Translations under genes and position numbers: made by a program | Notes under the pieces: generated by a model | Told to the model about the DNA's origin: nothing | Seen by the model: the letters and a program-made list of their open reading frames with translations, nothing else | The model's database searches: none | NCBI GenBank assembly: GCA_029948255.1 | Contig: JALIZF010001459.1 | Coordinates: 92,501-156,500, forward strand | DNA from: Telmatactis stephensoni | Taxonomy: Eukaryota; Cnidaria; Anthozoa; Actiniaria; Isophelliidae | Length of the DNA stretch: 64,000 nt | Direction of reading: 5' to 3' | Part shown: positions 37,701 to 47,295 of the stretch, piece after piece | Numbering within the stretch: position 1 is the stretch's first letter | Layout: every line of letters begins with the position of its first letter

Positions 37701-40111
37701 AAAATCTCGGTGTAGTACCGATTACCGTCCCGGACTGAGAGTACCGTACCCTACACTAAAAGGTCCCGTGATTTGACCCGTGAAAGGTACGACGTCCAAA
37801 ACATGTATCTCGTTGGGGGGATTGTCATCACTTGCCTGAATTTCAGCCGACTCAGATGCCGGTTCGTCTTACTCCCTCAAGGAGTAAAGCTATCTCCAGA
37901 GGAGACGGCGGTAATTCAGCCTTTGTCATCACTTGAAACATTAAACTGACATTAATCAAACGAAATGTGATGAATGTTTTTATCTCCACGCAGAAAGGAA
38001 GAACTTTTGAAGAAATGAAAACGGATATGGGAGACAAAATCTCAGAGTTTTCCGAAATGCGTATTACCGAAAAGGTAATCTTATATTTCTATCGGCTTTC
38101 CATTCCGTTCCACATATATTTATCTTCAAGAATTTTTGATATTTCGCCGGGTAGAATTTTTGGAATGTGACCAATGGCACTGAGTATAACAACACCTGAA
38201 GTCTCCCCTTTCCCTCTCCTTGCCCTCCCTCTTCCCCTCGAAAAAAGAGATGGGTTTCAAATTGATTTGAATTAGTGTGAACTCACTCAAATGTCGTTTT
38301 CCAGGAAGCTTTGAAAATCATCAATTACAATCCAGACACGTTCGTACCAGACAAGAACTACACGTACGAACAGTTGACCAGGCCATTGTGTTTGTTACCA
38401 AGGGATGTGGATGTCAAAATTAGAGAGGTGAGGCCTTTAGACTAATTCAAACTTCCCGTTAACGTATGCAAATCGGATTCAGTGGGTGATGTCAACGACC
38501 TTCTTGTCTCTGTTGTTGTATAGAAATGGTAGATATTTCTCTTCACTTTTAATTTTTGCCTAAGCAATATAAACGCGAGCGCATGTCTCTGTACTGTGAT
38601 ATAAACACGATGGAATTAAAGATGTACTAGTTCAAGAGAAAAACAAGCTTAGGAACACGAGGCGTAACCGAGCGTTTCTCTTGCTTTTCGAGTGCTCGAT
38701 CTATATCTTCCAGAGTGTTTATATCACAGTACAGTTACATAAGCGATCGTTCTATATTGCTTTTAGAGACATGGCTCGCTCAAAAAGCGTCGAAAATATT
38801 TTATATATAAAATATTTTCGACGCTTTTTGAGCGAGCCATGTCTCTGTCCTCTGATATAAACATTGTAGCCAGCCAATCAGCGCGCGCGTTAAATCTCAA
38901 ATATTTTATGAATGTAAATAAAAAATTATCTTCCCGTCGCTGACGTAATCCGACAAGACAAAGAGACTCGTTTGTATAAAAAACATATTAGATAAACCCT
39001 ATCAATTGGTTTATGACTCAGCTTCAGATTACATCTAACAAATGGTTAGACCTTCGCGTCTTCTCGGATAAAGCTGATCAGTACTGCCCATCTCTTCACA
39101 TTACACACACACATTAACTCAGCTTGAATTCCCCCCAGCTCTGTTGTATAGGTGTGGCCATGTATGTGGTAAAAAGGGTTTAATAGGCCATATGCACTAA
39201 CAGGTCACGTGACCCAATCTCCCCTAAATCAAGCAGCACCATCAAAATGAACTCCAAAAAGTGAAAGAGCACCTCGATATTAGTAAAAGTGCAAAGTTTC
39301 AGTTTATAAGGTGAATAAGAGAAAAAATGACAGTCAATTTAAGATTGGATATTTTCTTAAGATTCGTTCGGAAAAGCGCGTTGGATGGCAAGCTCGTGCC
39401 ATCCAACGCGCTTTTTCGAACGAATCTTAAGAAAAAATCCAATCTTAAATTTACTGTCATTTCTCCTGTATTACATCTTAGGAGCTGAAAGTTTGCACTT
39501 TTACTAATATCGAGGTGCTCTTTCTATTTCTGGCGTTCATTTTGATGGTGCTGCTTGATTTAGGGGTGATAGGGGTGATAGGGTTAGTGCATATGGCCTA
39601 TTAAGCCTGGTTTTCACTTCGACGGAATCAGAATCGGAAGCAAAATACGCAGACTCAGTAGTGTACTGCTCATTAGCAGTGCTTGTCTTTACTCACACCT
39701 ATGTGATAAACGCGATACTGAGTCTGCGTATGTTGCTTCCGATTCTGATTCCGTCGAAGTGAAAACCAGGCTTTAAAGGTCAATTCTTACTAAGTCTATA
39801 TAAAGCAACGGTAACCGGTTGTGAGTCATTTCTCTGTAATACGTCGCACCCCCCAGTTTAGAACCAACAAACCCCTTATACAAAAATGACACTATTGCTA
39901 TGACAATCCCTAAAAACATTTTTCATTGTTTCTATGACAACAGCTTAGACATTCATGAACATTGTTACCATGACAACGACTGATACTTTTGTTTCAGAAA
40001 TATCTTTCAGACGAGGAATTCTTTCAAGTCTTTGGAATGGACAAACACGAATTTCACGCCAAGCCGAAGTGGAAACAACTTGAATTAAAGAAAGCGAAGA
40101 AGCTATTCTGA
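23633..40111 (+). CDS. villin: Villin-type actin-binding protein: six gelsolin repeats plus headpiece (complete, 27 exons)
   Basis: Exons: 23633-23698, 25614-25688, 26209-26274, 26492-26569, 26816-26868, 27140-27245, 27520-27630, 27835-27901, 28423-28552, 28771-28849, 29356-29454, 29956-30106, 30939-31039, 31465-31602, 32216-32302, 32757-32828, 33238-33351, 34203-34286, 34997-35058, 35238-35331, 35472-35564, 35694-35738, 36255-36320, 36761-36886, 37994-38074, 38305-38427, 39998-40111. All junctions are GT-AG and in phase, giving 826 aa (vertebrate villin about 827). The start AAACCATGG follows an in-frame TAA. Gelsolin repeats 1-6 fall at roughly 12-115, 130-230, 250-350, 395-490, 510-600 and 620-720, with [30 protein letters not shown] and VFVWIGEG visible. 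The headpiece is about 763-826 ([36 protein letters not shown]). The family severs, caps and bundles F-actin under calcium/PIP2 control, typically in microvilli. Villin, advillin and villin-like duplicates cannot be separated here. Confidence 0.96.
26978..27121. repeat. Local 91-bp direct duplication in villin intron 5
   Basis: The segment from AATAAAGGTTCC through ATCGACTTACGTAGAGCA (about 26978-27035) recurs at about 27069-27121 with few changes, an offset of 91 bp. It looks like a simple tandem duplication, and an extra GAGCATTCC piece lies between the copies. Confidence 0.75.
27354..27381. repeat. (AAC)n microsatellite
   Basis: About nine AAC units in villin intron 6. Confidence 0.9.
27708..27808. 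mobile_element. Small inverted-repeat element in villin intron 7
   Basis: CACAGTTTGCGTCGTCACGC and its inverse GCGTGACGACACAAACTG flank a short TTAGT-containing loop. CTAATACGT appears on both outer sides. Confidence 0.6.
27948..28303. mobile_element. Degenerate inverted-repeat element in villin intron 8
   Basis: TTGTTGCGCGCAACGTTACA and GACATGGGTGAAAAACGCA on the left pair inversely with TGCGTTTTTCACCCGTGTCT and GTTGCGCGCAATGTT on the right (28223-28300). Confidence 0.5.
28670..28711. repeat. (CT)n microsatellite
   Basis: About 20 CT dinucleotides in villin intron 9, the largest simple dinucleotide tract in the window. Confidence 0.95.
28905..29172 (+). mobile_element. tRNA-derived SINE, copy 1
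   Basis: An RNA polymerase III A box (TGGCCAGTTGG, 28915-28925) and B box (GAGTTCGATCC, 28957-28967) have tRNA-like spacing. They are followed by a unique body (CACATCCTTGTTTCGACTTC, then TTTAAGTAGCTTTAAATACC). The body is shared with the reversed copy at 63485-63743, which has an identical B box. A T-rich end follows. It lies in villin intron 10. Confidence 0.8.
30132..30182. repeat. GAT/ATG-rich simple sequence
   Basis: Imperfect GAT repeats begin soon after villin exon 12. The related AT-rich trinucleotide sequence TCATCAT recurs at about 30445-30505. Confidence 0.7.
30535..30716. mobile_element. MITE in villin intron 12
   Basis: The left end AATTGAAGATGGCCATGGTT with GAGTTGTCTGTCCTCAT is the inverse of GAGGACCGACAACTCAAAAC followed by CATCTTCAATT. 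The arms are about 65 and 57 bp, around a CG-containing core. Confidence 0.75.
31690..31870. repeat. TACGTA-rich imperfect tandem repeat in villin intron 14
   Basis: CAACTTACGTACGGAAAACG and TTATGTACGTAGTCAT recur in near-tandem order, with many ACGTA/TACGT motifs in both orientations. The period is about 60 bp for the clearest pair (about 31765 and 31815). Confidence 0.7.
32386..32628. mobile_element. Inverted-repeat element in villin intron 15
   Basis: The left end AAGGCCCGGACACACCTTGC pairs imperfectly with the right end GTTGCATCGGGTGTTTGATC. Internal TTGCGCGCAA/GTGCGCAA and ACACCGTGTG palindromes fill the core. Confidence 0.6.
33588..33805. mobile_element. AGGGGCTGGAAGGG inverted-repeat family, copy 1
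   Basis: The ends are AGGGACTGGAAGGGAGG and CCCCCTTCCAGCTCCT. The core is dense in CACGAATCACG-type motifs and includes AACGATTTCACGAA and AAATCTGGCTT, shared with the copy at 50971-51186. It lies in villin intron 17. Confidence 0.75.
34524..34668 (-). mobile_element. MITE family with GAGTAGATTT/AAATCTGCTC ends, copy 3 of 3
   Basis: Reverse orientation relative to 4733-4877: it starts GAGCAGATTTCGTATGAGTG and ends TTCACACTCATGTGAAATCT (continuing ACTC). The core retains GCCGTGCCGTGACTGT and GTGTTGTCTATAAAA. It is the least decayed of the three by eye. It lies in villin intron 18. Confidence 0.7.
36359..36590. repeat. (TTCC)/(TTTC) tetranucleotide microsatellite
   Basis: About 230 bp of pyrimidine-only tetranucleotide repeats with a regular higher-order TTTCTTCCTTCC pattern, in villin intron 23. 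It begins about 40 bp after exon 23. The long Lys/Arg or Phe/Leu/Ser ORFs over it are artefacts. Confidence 0.95.
37292..37552. mobile_element. MITE with AATTGCCCTATCGCATAATG ends
   Basis: A perfect or near-perfect 27-bp terminal inverted repeat (AATTGCCCTATCGCATAATG plus ACGTCACA) lies at 37292-37319 and, inverted, at 37525-37552. It is about 260 bp long, in villin intron 24. Confidence 0.85.
38581..38746. mobile_element. Inverted-repeat element beside a perfect palindrome
   Basis: ATGTCTCTGTACTGTGATAT then AAACAC on the left is matched inverted by GTGTTTATATCACAGTACAG on the right (about 38715). Related sequence (GTCTCTGTCCTCTGATATAA) recurs after the palindrome at 38841. Confidence 0.6.
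38765..38846. repeat. Perfect 82-bp palindrome
   Basis: Two 41-bp arms (AGAGACATGGCTCGCTCAAA, AAGCGTCGAAAATATTTTAT, then AT at the centre) are exactly complementary with no spacer. It lies in the last villin intron. Confidence 0.95.
39182..39602. mobile_element. 421-bp foldback MITE, copy 1
   Basis: The ends are AATAGGCCATATGCACTAAC and its inverse GTTAGTGCATATGGCCTATT. The whole element folds on itself with arms of about 200 bp. The centre is GCGTTGGATGGCAAGCTCGT then GCCATCCAACGC. A second copy of nearly the same length is at 55174-55592. Confidence 0.9.
39604..39772. mobile_element. 169-bp foldback MITE with TTA flanks
   Basis: The ends AGCCTGGTTTTCACTTCGAC and GTCGAAGTGAAAACCAGGCT continue inverted through GGAATCAGAATCGGAAGC and ACGCAGACTCAGTA. 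TTA lies on both sides (39601-39603 and 39773-39775), consistent with a 3-bp target duplication. It abuts the previous element. Confidence 0.9.
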
Positions 40112-42057
40112 GATAAACTAGATAAATCATAGATAAATCTTTTAAAATAATCTTTCGCTTTTACATATACGCTCACTCGGTAATATCAAAAACACACATA
40201 TAAATATAAAATCAACTAATCACAGATTTTTCTCGATAACTTTTATAAATTTAGTAGAAAATCTTAACAATTATTATCCGAAGATAAGCCCACAAATCCA
40301 GTATTACGTATGGTGCCTACTTCCTTAATCTTTTAAAAGCTTTACAGTAATTTCGCAATTCATTTAAGTCTAGGGGAAGCACATAGAATGATTTATTAAT
40401 TGTGACGCATAAATACCCATCGCAAATAATTTACGAGGTTTTGCGTCACCCGATAATCTCCCACGAAGACCAAACATAAGAACTCATTACTGATCGAAAG
40501 TAAAATTTCAAAAATTCAAAAAGAGAAACCGTACGTTTGAAAACATAACCATTTTACGAATTTTAGTCATTTTAGAGCTTTTTAACAAAATATTTAATAA
40601 AGATAGTTTTCACTGTCATGCGCCTTTTCTTTTTTTAATGTTATTTTCTCTTCCTCGTTAGCACATCTTCCCAATAATGTAAATATAGTCATTGTTCTTC
40701 TGATTCTCTACTCTGCATATACCTTAAGTTTTGCTGAAGTGTTTAATAGTAAAAAGCCATTTATAAATTTTATTGGTTTTCACTTTAAGTTAAAAATGGC
40801 CATAAAAGCCATAGACATGCCACGGGTGGCATTTTAATAGCTTTCAGGTGTAACTTCACTTTCTTCTAGTTCAGTCCTTCTGTTCAATTCTCTTTTCCCC
40901 TTCATTCAATACCATCCGAAGCTTCCTATAACACCAATTTTGGTCATATTCCGTTTTCAGCTTCCCGCTTGCCAGTATTTTCCATCCGTGAACTCAGCAA
41001 TCATAATAATATAATGTGCGACCAGCCACAAAGAAAATCGTTTAGTCGCCCCCGCACCGGTAGAATTTATCCTAATTCCTCTATTTTTTCCCCACTTTTG
41101 TTTACATTCTACTTGCAAAACGGAAGCTAGTGATGGATTATATTGCCCTTATTTGTACAATAAAACTGTGCGATATTTTTATTTTATCAAGAATCTCTTC
41201 GATGTGATCAGACGCCGATTCTTAGTAGTTCTCACTTCGAAAAGTATTCCTGTCTGAGACAAGCTTGAGCAGCTGTTTCCAGCCACTTTATTTTTTTCCA
41301 TTTCTTTTGTCGCTTTTGGTACATTAAATTAAAAAAACGCTATTGCTTTTCGTTATTTTCCAACTGTCATGTTTTGATCTATTACTCAGCAGAGCTCATC
41401 AATATTTGTTCTGTACAAGCAAAAACACAGCTAAACTAGAGGTCATCGAATGGTTTGGTCAGCTAATGAGGTGCTGTTATTTATAACCATTTCCAATAAC
41501 ATTCAATCAGCTGACCCTATGCGCATATCAGGCAATAAACTACTCTCCTCGGAGAAACAGAATATTATTTATCGTTGTCGCTCTGATATTCCATATGAAG
41601 GTAGCAATGCAAAAATGGTTTATATTCGTGGGTGGCGAGCGGTTATAAGATGTTTATTTTAAAATCCATTGTCTTTTCTGCAATGTGACGTCATACATTA
41701 GCCCTCTAACTCAGTAATAGGAAGCTGTCAAGGATTGATCAGCACCAGTCAGCATCGTGTGGACGTCCAAGCCAAAGACATATCCTTTCTTATCTCAAAG
41801 AATTTCGATTTGTGTTGAAAACAAAGACTACAGCGCTAGCGGAACCAGTGGTTTTGAGGTTACAAAAGAGCTATTGAGACGATGGATAAATGGCGTGGAG
41901 TTTGTAAGTGAATGACTGACCGCATTTATTTAGATCAAAGAGTCATTGGTGACTGACGGTATTTATTTATATCTAAGACTCATTGGTTTGTTTGAATGTT
42001 CACGTTGTGCATTTAATTAATACAACTTGGGCCAGGAACCAACATTCGCTACAAACT
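40112..42057. other. Villin 3' UTR and intergenic/5' region of the ankyrin gene
   Basis: AATAAA occurs at 40596-40601 and again at 41159-41164, giving two candidate villin poly(A) signals about 490 and 1050 nt after the stop. A plausible 5' UTR intron of the downstream ankyrin gene runs from GTAAGT at 41904 to the GGGCCAG acceptor ending at 42035. A short ORF at 41450-41662 has no recognisable features. Confidence 0.5.
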
Positions 42058-42651
42058 ATGTTATCAGCTCGACGTCCAGTTTCCAAGTCTTTCTCAGGGA
42101 CTCCACCGTCTTTGGATCGTCTCAAAGACGAGCGCTGTGGTCACGTTAAGGCAAGGAAATGTTCCGAGGCTTTTATCTATTATTCGGAATCCCCCAAGTG
42201 TCCAACTCAACAGCGAGAAACACTACGAAGAACTCTGTCTTTACCGGATTGCAACGAAATGACGGTTCTATTTACAACGACAAGGAAAGCGTCAAACCCT
42301 AGCCGTCCTCCTGTCAAACGAGTAAGGAGCGTATCGTTTGAACCAGAAGTTCTTCTCTTCAATGCTGTTGCAGAAAATGATATTTCAGAACTCAAAGAGC
42401 TAATAAACAAACACCATGTAAATGTCAATTATCGAAGCCCCTCAGGGCTTTCGGCTTTACATTATGGAGCGTTAGAAGGAAGCCTTGAATGCTTGAAACT
42501 TCTGATCGAAAATGGCGCCGAAATCGATGTTCACGACTCAAAGGGATGCTCACCGTTGGATTTTGCAGTTCGTGGAGGGCAGTTTGACTGTGCTGCTTAT
42601 CTAATAAAAGCAGGGGCTGAAATAACTAAAATTGTGAATGGAATGAGCTGA
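42058..42651 (+). CDS. PPP1R27-like ankyrin protein with PP1-docking motif
   Basis: This is a single coding exon of 197 aa from ATG 42058. An in-frame ATG 75 nt upstream (41983) would lie inside the probable 5' UTR intron, so I prefer 42058. The first 90 or so residues are Ser/Arg/Pro-rich and look disordered. Then comes KRVRSVSFEPEVLLFNAV, whose RSVSF fits the RVxF consensus for protein phosphatase 1 binding. Next are three ankyrin repeats, with GLSALHYGALEGSLECLKLL then IENGAEID, and CSPLDFAVRGGQFDCAAYLI then KAGAE. A PP1 motif directly before ankyrin repeats is the layout of PPP1R12/16/27, and the small size best fits PPP1R27, a PP1 inhibitor of about 154 aa in vertebrates. The extended N terminus differs. 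Function is inferred. Confidence 0.85.
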   Translation: MLSARRPVSKSFSGTPPSLDRLKDERCGHVKARKCSEAFIYYSESPKCPTQQRETLRRTLSLPDCNEMTVLFTTTRKASNPSRPPVKRVRSVSFEPEVLLFNAVAENDISELKELINKHHVNVNYRSPSGLSALHYGALEGSLECLKLLIENGAEIDVHDSKGCSPLDFAVRGGQFDCAAYLIKAGAEITKIVNGMS

Positions 42652-45220
42652 GGTGTCATAGTCGCTATTATAGATAGCTAACCGCGCATACAGCAAAGCA
42701 CGCGACTTTATTGAGCATATCGTAGAGAGAACGTGCCAACTGCAAGACCTTTGCCATTTCTACAACGTCTGCAGCTGAATTTGATAGACAAACCGCGTTT
42801 GGACAGGCTATAGTTAATTGAAAGGATTATACCTTCCAAAACATTGTCTTACTCGGATGAACTCATTTCCTGAACTGTCGCGAAGCTTTTCCTTTTTCAA
42901 TTGCTTGATATTGGTGGAGATTTGGTCGCAGAGTTGAGAAATATTTGATTGGCCGTGTCACTGAATCAGCCAACATGTCTTCCAGGAGAAAGTTTGTTTC
43001 GTTTGAATTAAATTTAGCCAGGAAAACACAGATAAATAACGTCATAGGTGAACGATGCTTAGTGATGCTTTTGAGGGATTAGTATACGATAAGGTGACTT
43101 AATCACGGACTTTGTAGTTTGGTCATTACAAGGATTGACCATCAACATCTGAATATCCTTTGACAGGTGAAGATGAAACGACAAGATAACTTACATTTCA
43201 ATAAACGTTTTACGCGATTTCGAAAACCTAAATTTTGATTTTAAGTGAGAATTTTTTTCCTACGAAAAAAGGGAATTTTTTATAGTTCATTAAAAGTTAA
43301 TCTTGTAATATTAACTTTTTAATGAATTGCTCTTTATTGATCTTTCAAGACAAAAAAAGGAAGTTTGTGCCGGAAGACAAATGATTACTTCTTTTTGTTT
43401 CGAATACAAATAACGTGGCGAGAAGAGGTGTTTGAATTGATTGAATTCCTCTACAATGAAATCACCATTAGACATCAAAATACAACAGAACTACTGTACT
43501 TCTTTGTTAGTTTTGCACTCTGAATTCACGTAGTCATTCTTAAGTTAGCGGAAAGCCAGTTACCGAAAAATAAAGCTAGCCCTTTCGTAAGCTTGGGGTC
43601 AGTGCAAATTATGTGTGGTCAAATCTGCGGTGGTTTAAATTTACGTTTTTGACCAAATGTTCATCATTCCACGAATGGCATTCTTGCTTTGAATTATCTC
43701 GAAAACCATCATAATTCATAAAGAGTTCGGAGACCATTTTGAAAGCAATTTTCCACTTAATGACCATTCGAAAGAACGAAAATATATGACCATAAAGTGA
43801 CGGAAAATTTGATGGCAAAAGTGGGAATTCTATTGGCTATCTTGCAGCCACCATCTGTACAATCAATAATCTAATCAAACCTGAATTTTTCGAATTAACT
43901 TGCTTATCTTTTGTTTTTACGGCGGCATTTTTCTTTGCAAAATGATTAATTAAATTTGGTTCCGAGGTGAAATCAATGGACTAAGTGCGCGATATTACAT
44001 AAGACGTGTACTTAATATCTGACTTAAAGTTCTGGCCGCGATAAACCCTTCTTAATCCTTTCATTGTTTAAGACTCTTACGAACAAACAATCTTCCAACA
44101 AGATTGTTATTCAAAGTCAAAATCAACAAAAAAGTTAGCATTGATTACTAGAAGAGAGATTCTTAAAGAAACAAATGTCAAACTTGCATATTTGGTTTGG
44201 GGCCATGAGAAATAAATCAACCCGTGTCGCCGCTTCTAAACTGAATTCTCTAGAATTGCCGAAGGGTAGATTGCAAATTCGAACTAGGCAATGAGTTATT
44301 CTACAGCAGAGGGCTTATAAGAGAAAGCAATCGCTAGTCCCTCCACATAGTATCAATCAGAAAATATACAAACAGGAAAACTACCAACAACCAGCTGTGC
44401 GTGCATGTATTTCTGCAAAATGCGCACAAGATTTACTTTTACGACGTGTAAAGCCCCACCGTATTAAAGTCCTAGCGCCTGCCAATCTTACCACTTTTCG
44501 TATTAAATTTGCACATGCAAAACGGATTACCGCTGAACAATCATGGTTTGCATATTTCTCCTTTTTTATGGGAGCTCTACTGACTAGTATAGATTGATCG
44601 ACGAAACAGTTCTTGATCACAAGTGACATTTCTGTACAAAAGACCTAACAAAGTAATACTTTGATCTGCTCAATCTCATGCCAAATACATGTTTACAAGA
44701 ATTATCACTTTTCATCTACAGACACCCTAAATTCTCACAAGGATTTGGGACACGAGCAACTGGGCGGAGCAAGATCCTTATCCCCTTTTAGCACGAACTG
44801 CCTTATACTCTATATATTTTCTAATCTTATGATTACTAGATACCCCAATTTTTTCCCTTTACAATCAACTCTTAGCTACTATTGCAATATCCTTATAACA
44901 GGGTCCTCTATCCCTTTGCAAAATAAAATCACGCAAAAATATTTAGTCTTTTCACGCGTCACGGATAATTAAAAAATCTCTTTCGCGTTCACAAAAAATC
45001 AAAAGTTGCTTTCACGTGCATGCAAAAAGATTTTAGACCTTAAATCACGTTTCACGTCAAAATAAATCAGCCATTCACGTTTCACGCAAAAGGTATATGT
45101 TTCTAGAAAAACACACCAATAGGCTAATCCCCTTTTAGTTCGGACTAGCTATAGCCGGCTTTAACTGTATTTATCCCTAAAGTCTTTCCTTTAGCATATC
45201 TTTATCAAAAGAGACGACAT
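42652..45220. other. Intergenic region, no gene seen
   Basis: A candidate AATAAA for the ankyrin gene lies at 43200-43205. A hairpin (TTCATTAAAAGTTAAT and its near inverse) lies at 43282-43328. Near 44920-45090 the sequence is rich in TTTCACG/CACGCAAAA motifs of the kind seen in the AGGGGCTGGAAGGG family. From about 45114 the first, diverged unit of the 130-bp repeats begins. Short ORFs have no family features. Confidence 0.55.
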
Positions 45221-45560
45221 CTAAAGAAGATGTCTCAAATAGAGCGCACCAATAGGCTATTCCCATTTTTAACACGAACTAGCTCAGTTAACTGTATTTA
45301 TCCCAAAAGTCTTTCCTTTAGCATATCTTTATCAAAAGAGACGAAATCTAAAGAAGATATCTCAAATACATTGAGCGCACCAATAGGCTATTCCCATTTT
45401 TAACACGATCTAGCTTTAACTGTATTTATCCCTAAAGTCTTCCCTTTGCAAATTTTTATCAAAAGAGATGATGTCTGAAGACGATGTTTCAAAAGAAGCG
45501 CTCCAATAAGTTTTATGCCCGTTAGTTCATCATTAGTATACCAAAGGAATAAAGCCACTG
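45114..45560. repeat. About 130-bp minisatellite, upstream block
   Basis: The unit begins GCGCACCAATAGGCTATTCC and includes CTTTCCTTTAGCATATCTTT and AGAGACGAAATCTAAAGAAG. Copies begin near 45114, 45245, 45376 and (diverged) 45498. The same array recurs in the downstream duplicate. Confidence 0.85.
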
Positions 45561-47293
45561 CCGTGTATATCTATAGATGTATCTCGATAGATGGCGCTAA
45601 TAAGTCTCCAATGTGAGATCAACATTGCAATGATATGGATCCACTATCAACTGATAAACCCCTTTAAACACTGATAAACAACATGATAATGAATCTGAAG
45701 TATTTTGTTTATATATCGCACATATTGGACTGAGCATATGTTGCGCTTTCATCGCTTTTTTTCATCAAAACTTCACAAATTCCGGATTCGAGAAGTCAAA
45801 ACAAAGCCGGAGGTCAAAACAACCTACAACCTCTCGCTCGAAAGGTCATGCAGTAATAATGTGAGCCCTCCCTATAGACGTATGTTAGCTATTGATCGAT
45901 AGAAGATACCTGGCTAGGAGGAAAGATAGCCGAGGGGCGAGAAATGTAGATACAAACTCTTGTACATTGTACAAAACAGGAGGTCAACGATCAAGACGCG
46001 TTCCGAAATCCATTCGATTCTCTGCAGGACAGTCCTGCTTAAAATAATTATCCGGAAGTAATTAGAAAGTAATTAAGTCGATTGTATGTCAATATCTTGA
46101 AATAATGAAAAGTGTCCCACGCCCTTTGTGCTAATCAGTTCAGAAGCGTAGTTGGTGTTAATTTGATTTGTTTGTTATCATCGATCATGATTATATTTCT
46201 TTTAACTCATGAGATATGTTGTATATGCTGTTCTAGTCGCCCTCGTAGCTACAATCTGTCCCAATGCGGAAGAATCTTCCTTTTCTGCAGCTCTTCTACT
46301 TCGACCATAAAACAGTATAGTCATTTTTGGACACGCTACACTTAAGTTGACTTGTATTCAAGCACAGCTGATAGATACAGGAAAGCTAGCATTTTTAGGT
46401 ACTACAGACAACATCATGCAACATTTCTTCATTCAATTCGACGGCTATATATTGGTGGAAAAGTTGACTGGAAACAGCACGCATGTCGCACACATGCAAA
46501 ACGACTGCGCATGCGTTGATTTTCCAAAAAATCAAACAAAACAGCATAATGAGTTAAAATTGTTGCTCTATTCACTATTTCTACAAAATTAGATTATTCG
46601 TAAAATCCTATATCAGGTATATATTTCGTATATAGAAATGTACTGCAGCTTGGGCTACCTGCGGTACTATATATACCGACAGTGAATCACCCCCGTATGG
46701 AAATGTTGGGTTTTATGGTCTTTCATGCTGCTTTTCTCGGCGTGTAAGAAAAATTGTGAAAATGTAAACTAAAGATATTTGAAGCAGACAAAGTGCTGCA
46801 CTTTAATCAAAGATGTGTATTAGATACTCAGGGAATTTCTTAACAAAAACACTTTAAAACGTGTCAATCCGTCTTCTCTTTGTTTTCGTATGAAGTGTGC
46901 TTGCGCAGTGATTTTGCACGTGTTACTTAAAACTGACATTGAAACATACATCATCAGCTTTACAGCAACAAAGATCAAATTCTGTATCATTCTCAAATTC
47001 ATTCTGATTCTTGGTTATCCTTGAGATCCTTTAAAACTATTGATCATGACTGACCACTGTAAGCCTATAATATGTGTTTTATTTCTTTATAATTTTATTA
47101 CTAAAATGTAACAACGATACCGGCCACTTCAACGATACCTATAAATTTTCATTCATATTTTCTTTGTTGCACCCTTTTGCACAGTTCGCCCTACTTCGAT
47201 GGACAAAGTGTTAGGTAGATGGATGAACCCTACTTTCCCATCCCCCCTTTACCACATGTATATAGCTATTTCAAAAAAGGTTGACAAAAAAGG
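45221..47293. repeat. Tandem duplication, unit 1 (about 2.1 kb)
   Basis: The unit is colinear with 47296-49480 at an offset of about 2200 bp, differing by point changes and small indels. Its end carries only the first 24 or so bases (AGCTATTTCAAAAAAGGTTG) of a MITE that is intact at the end of unit 2. ORFs of 65-81 codons are present, but the duplicate has frame-changing differences and they look non-coding. Confidence 0.9.
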
Positions 47294-47295
47294 TT

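Noticed and set aside
41983..42057. Upstream in-frame ATG of the ankyrin gene
   Set aside because: It lies within a probable 5' UTR intron (GTAAGT at 41904 to acceptor at 42035), so the start at 42058 is preferred. Transcript data could reverse this.
42207..42428. Antisense ORF over the ankyrin gene
   Set aside because: It is a shadow of the plus-strand coding sequence.
46112..46345. 77-codon ORF conserved in both 2.2-kb units (also at 48313)
   Set aside because: Conservation only reflects recent duplication. Neighbouring ORFs in the two units are broken by frame-changing indels, and no domain is recognised.
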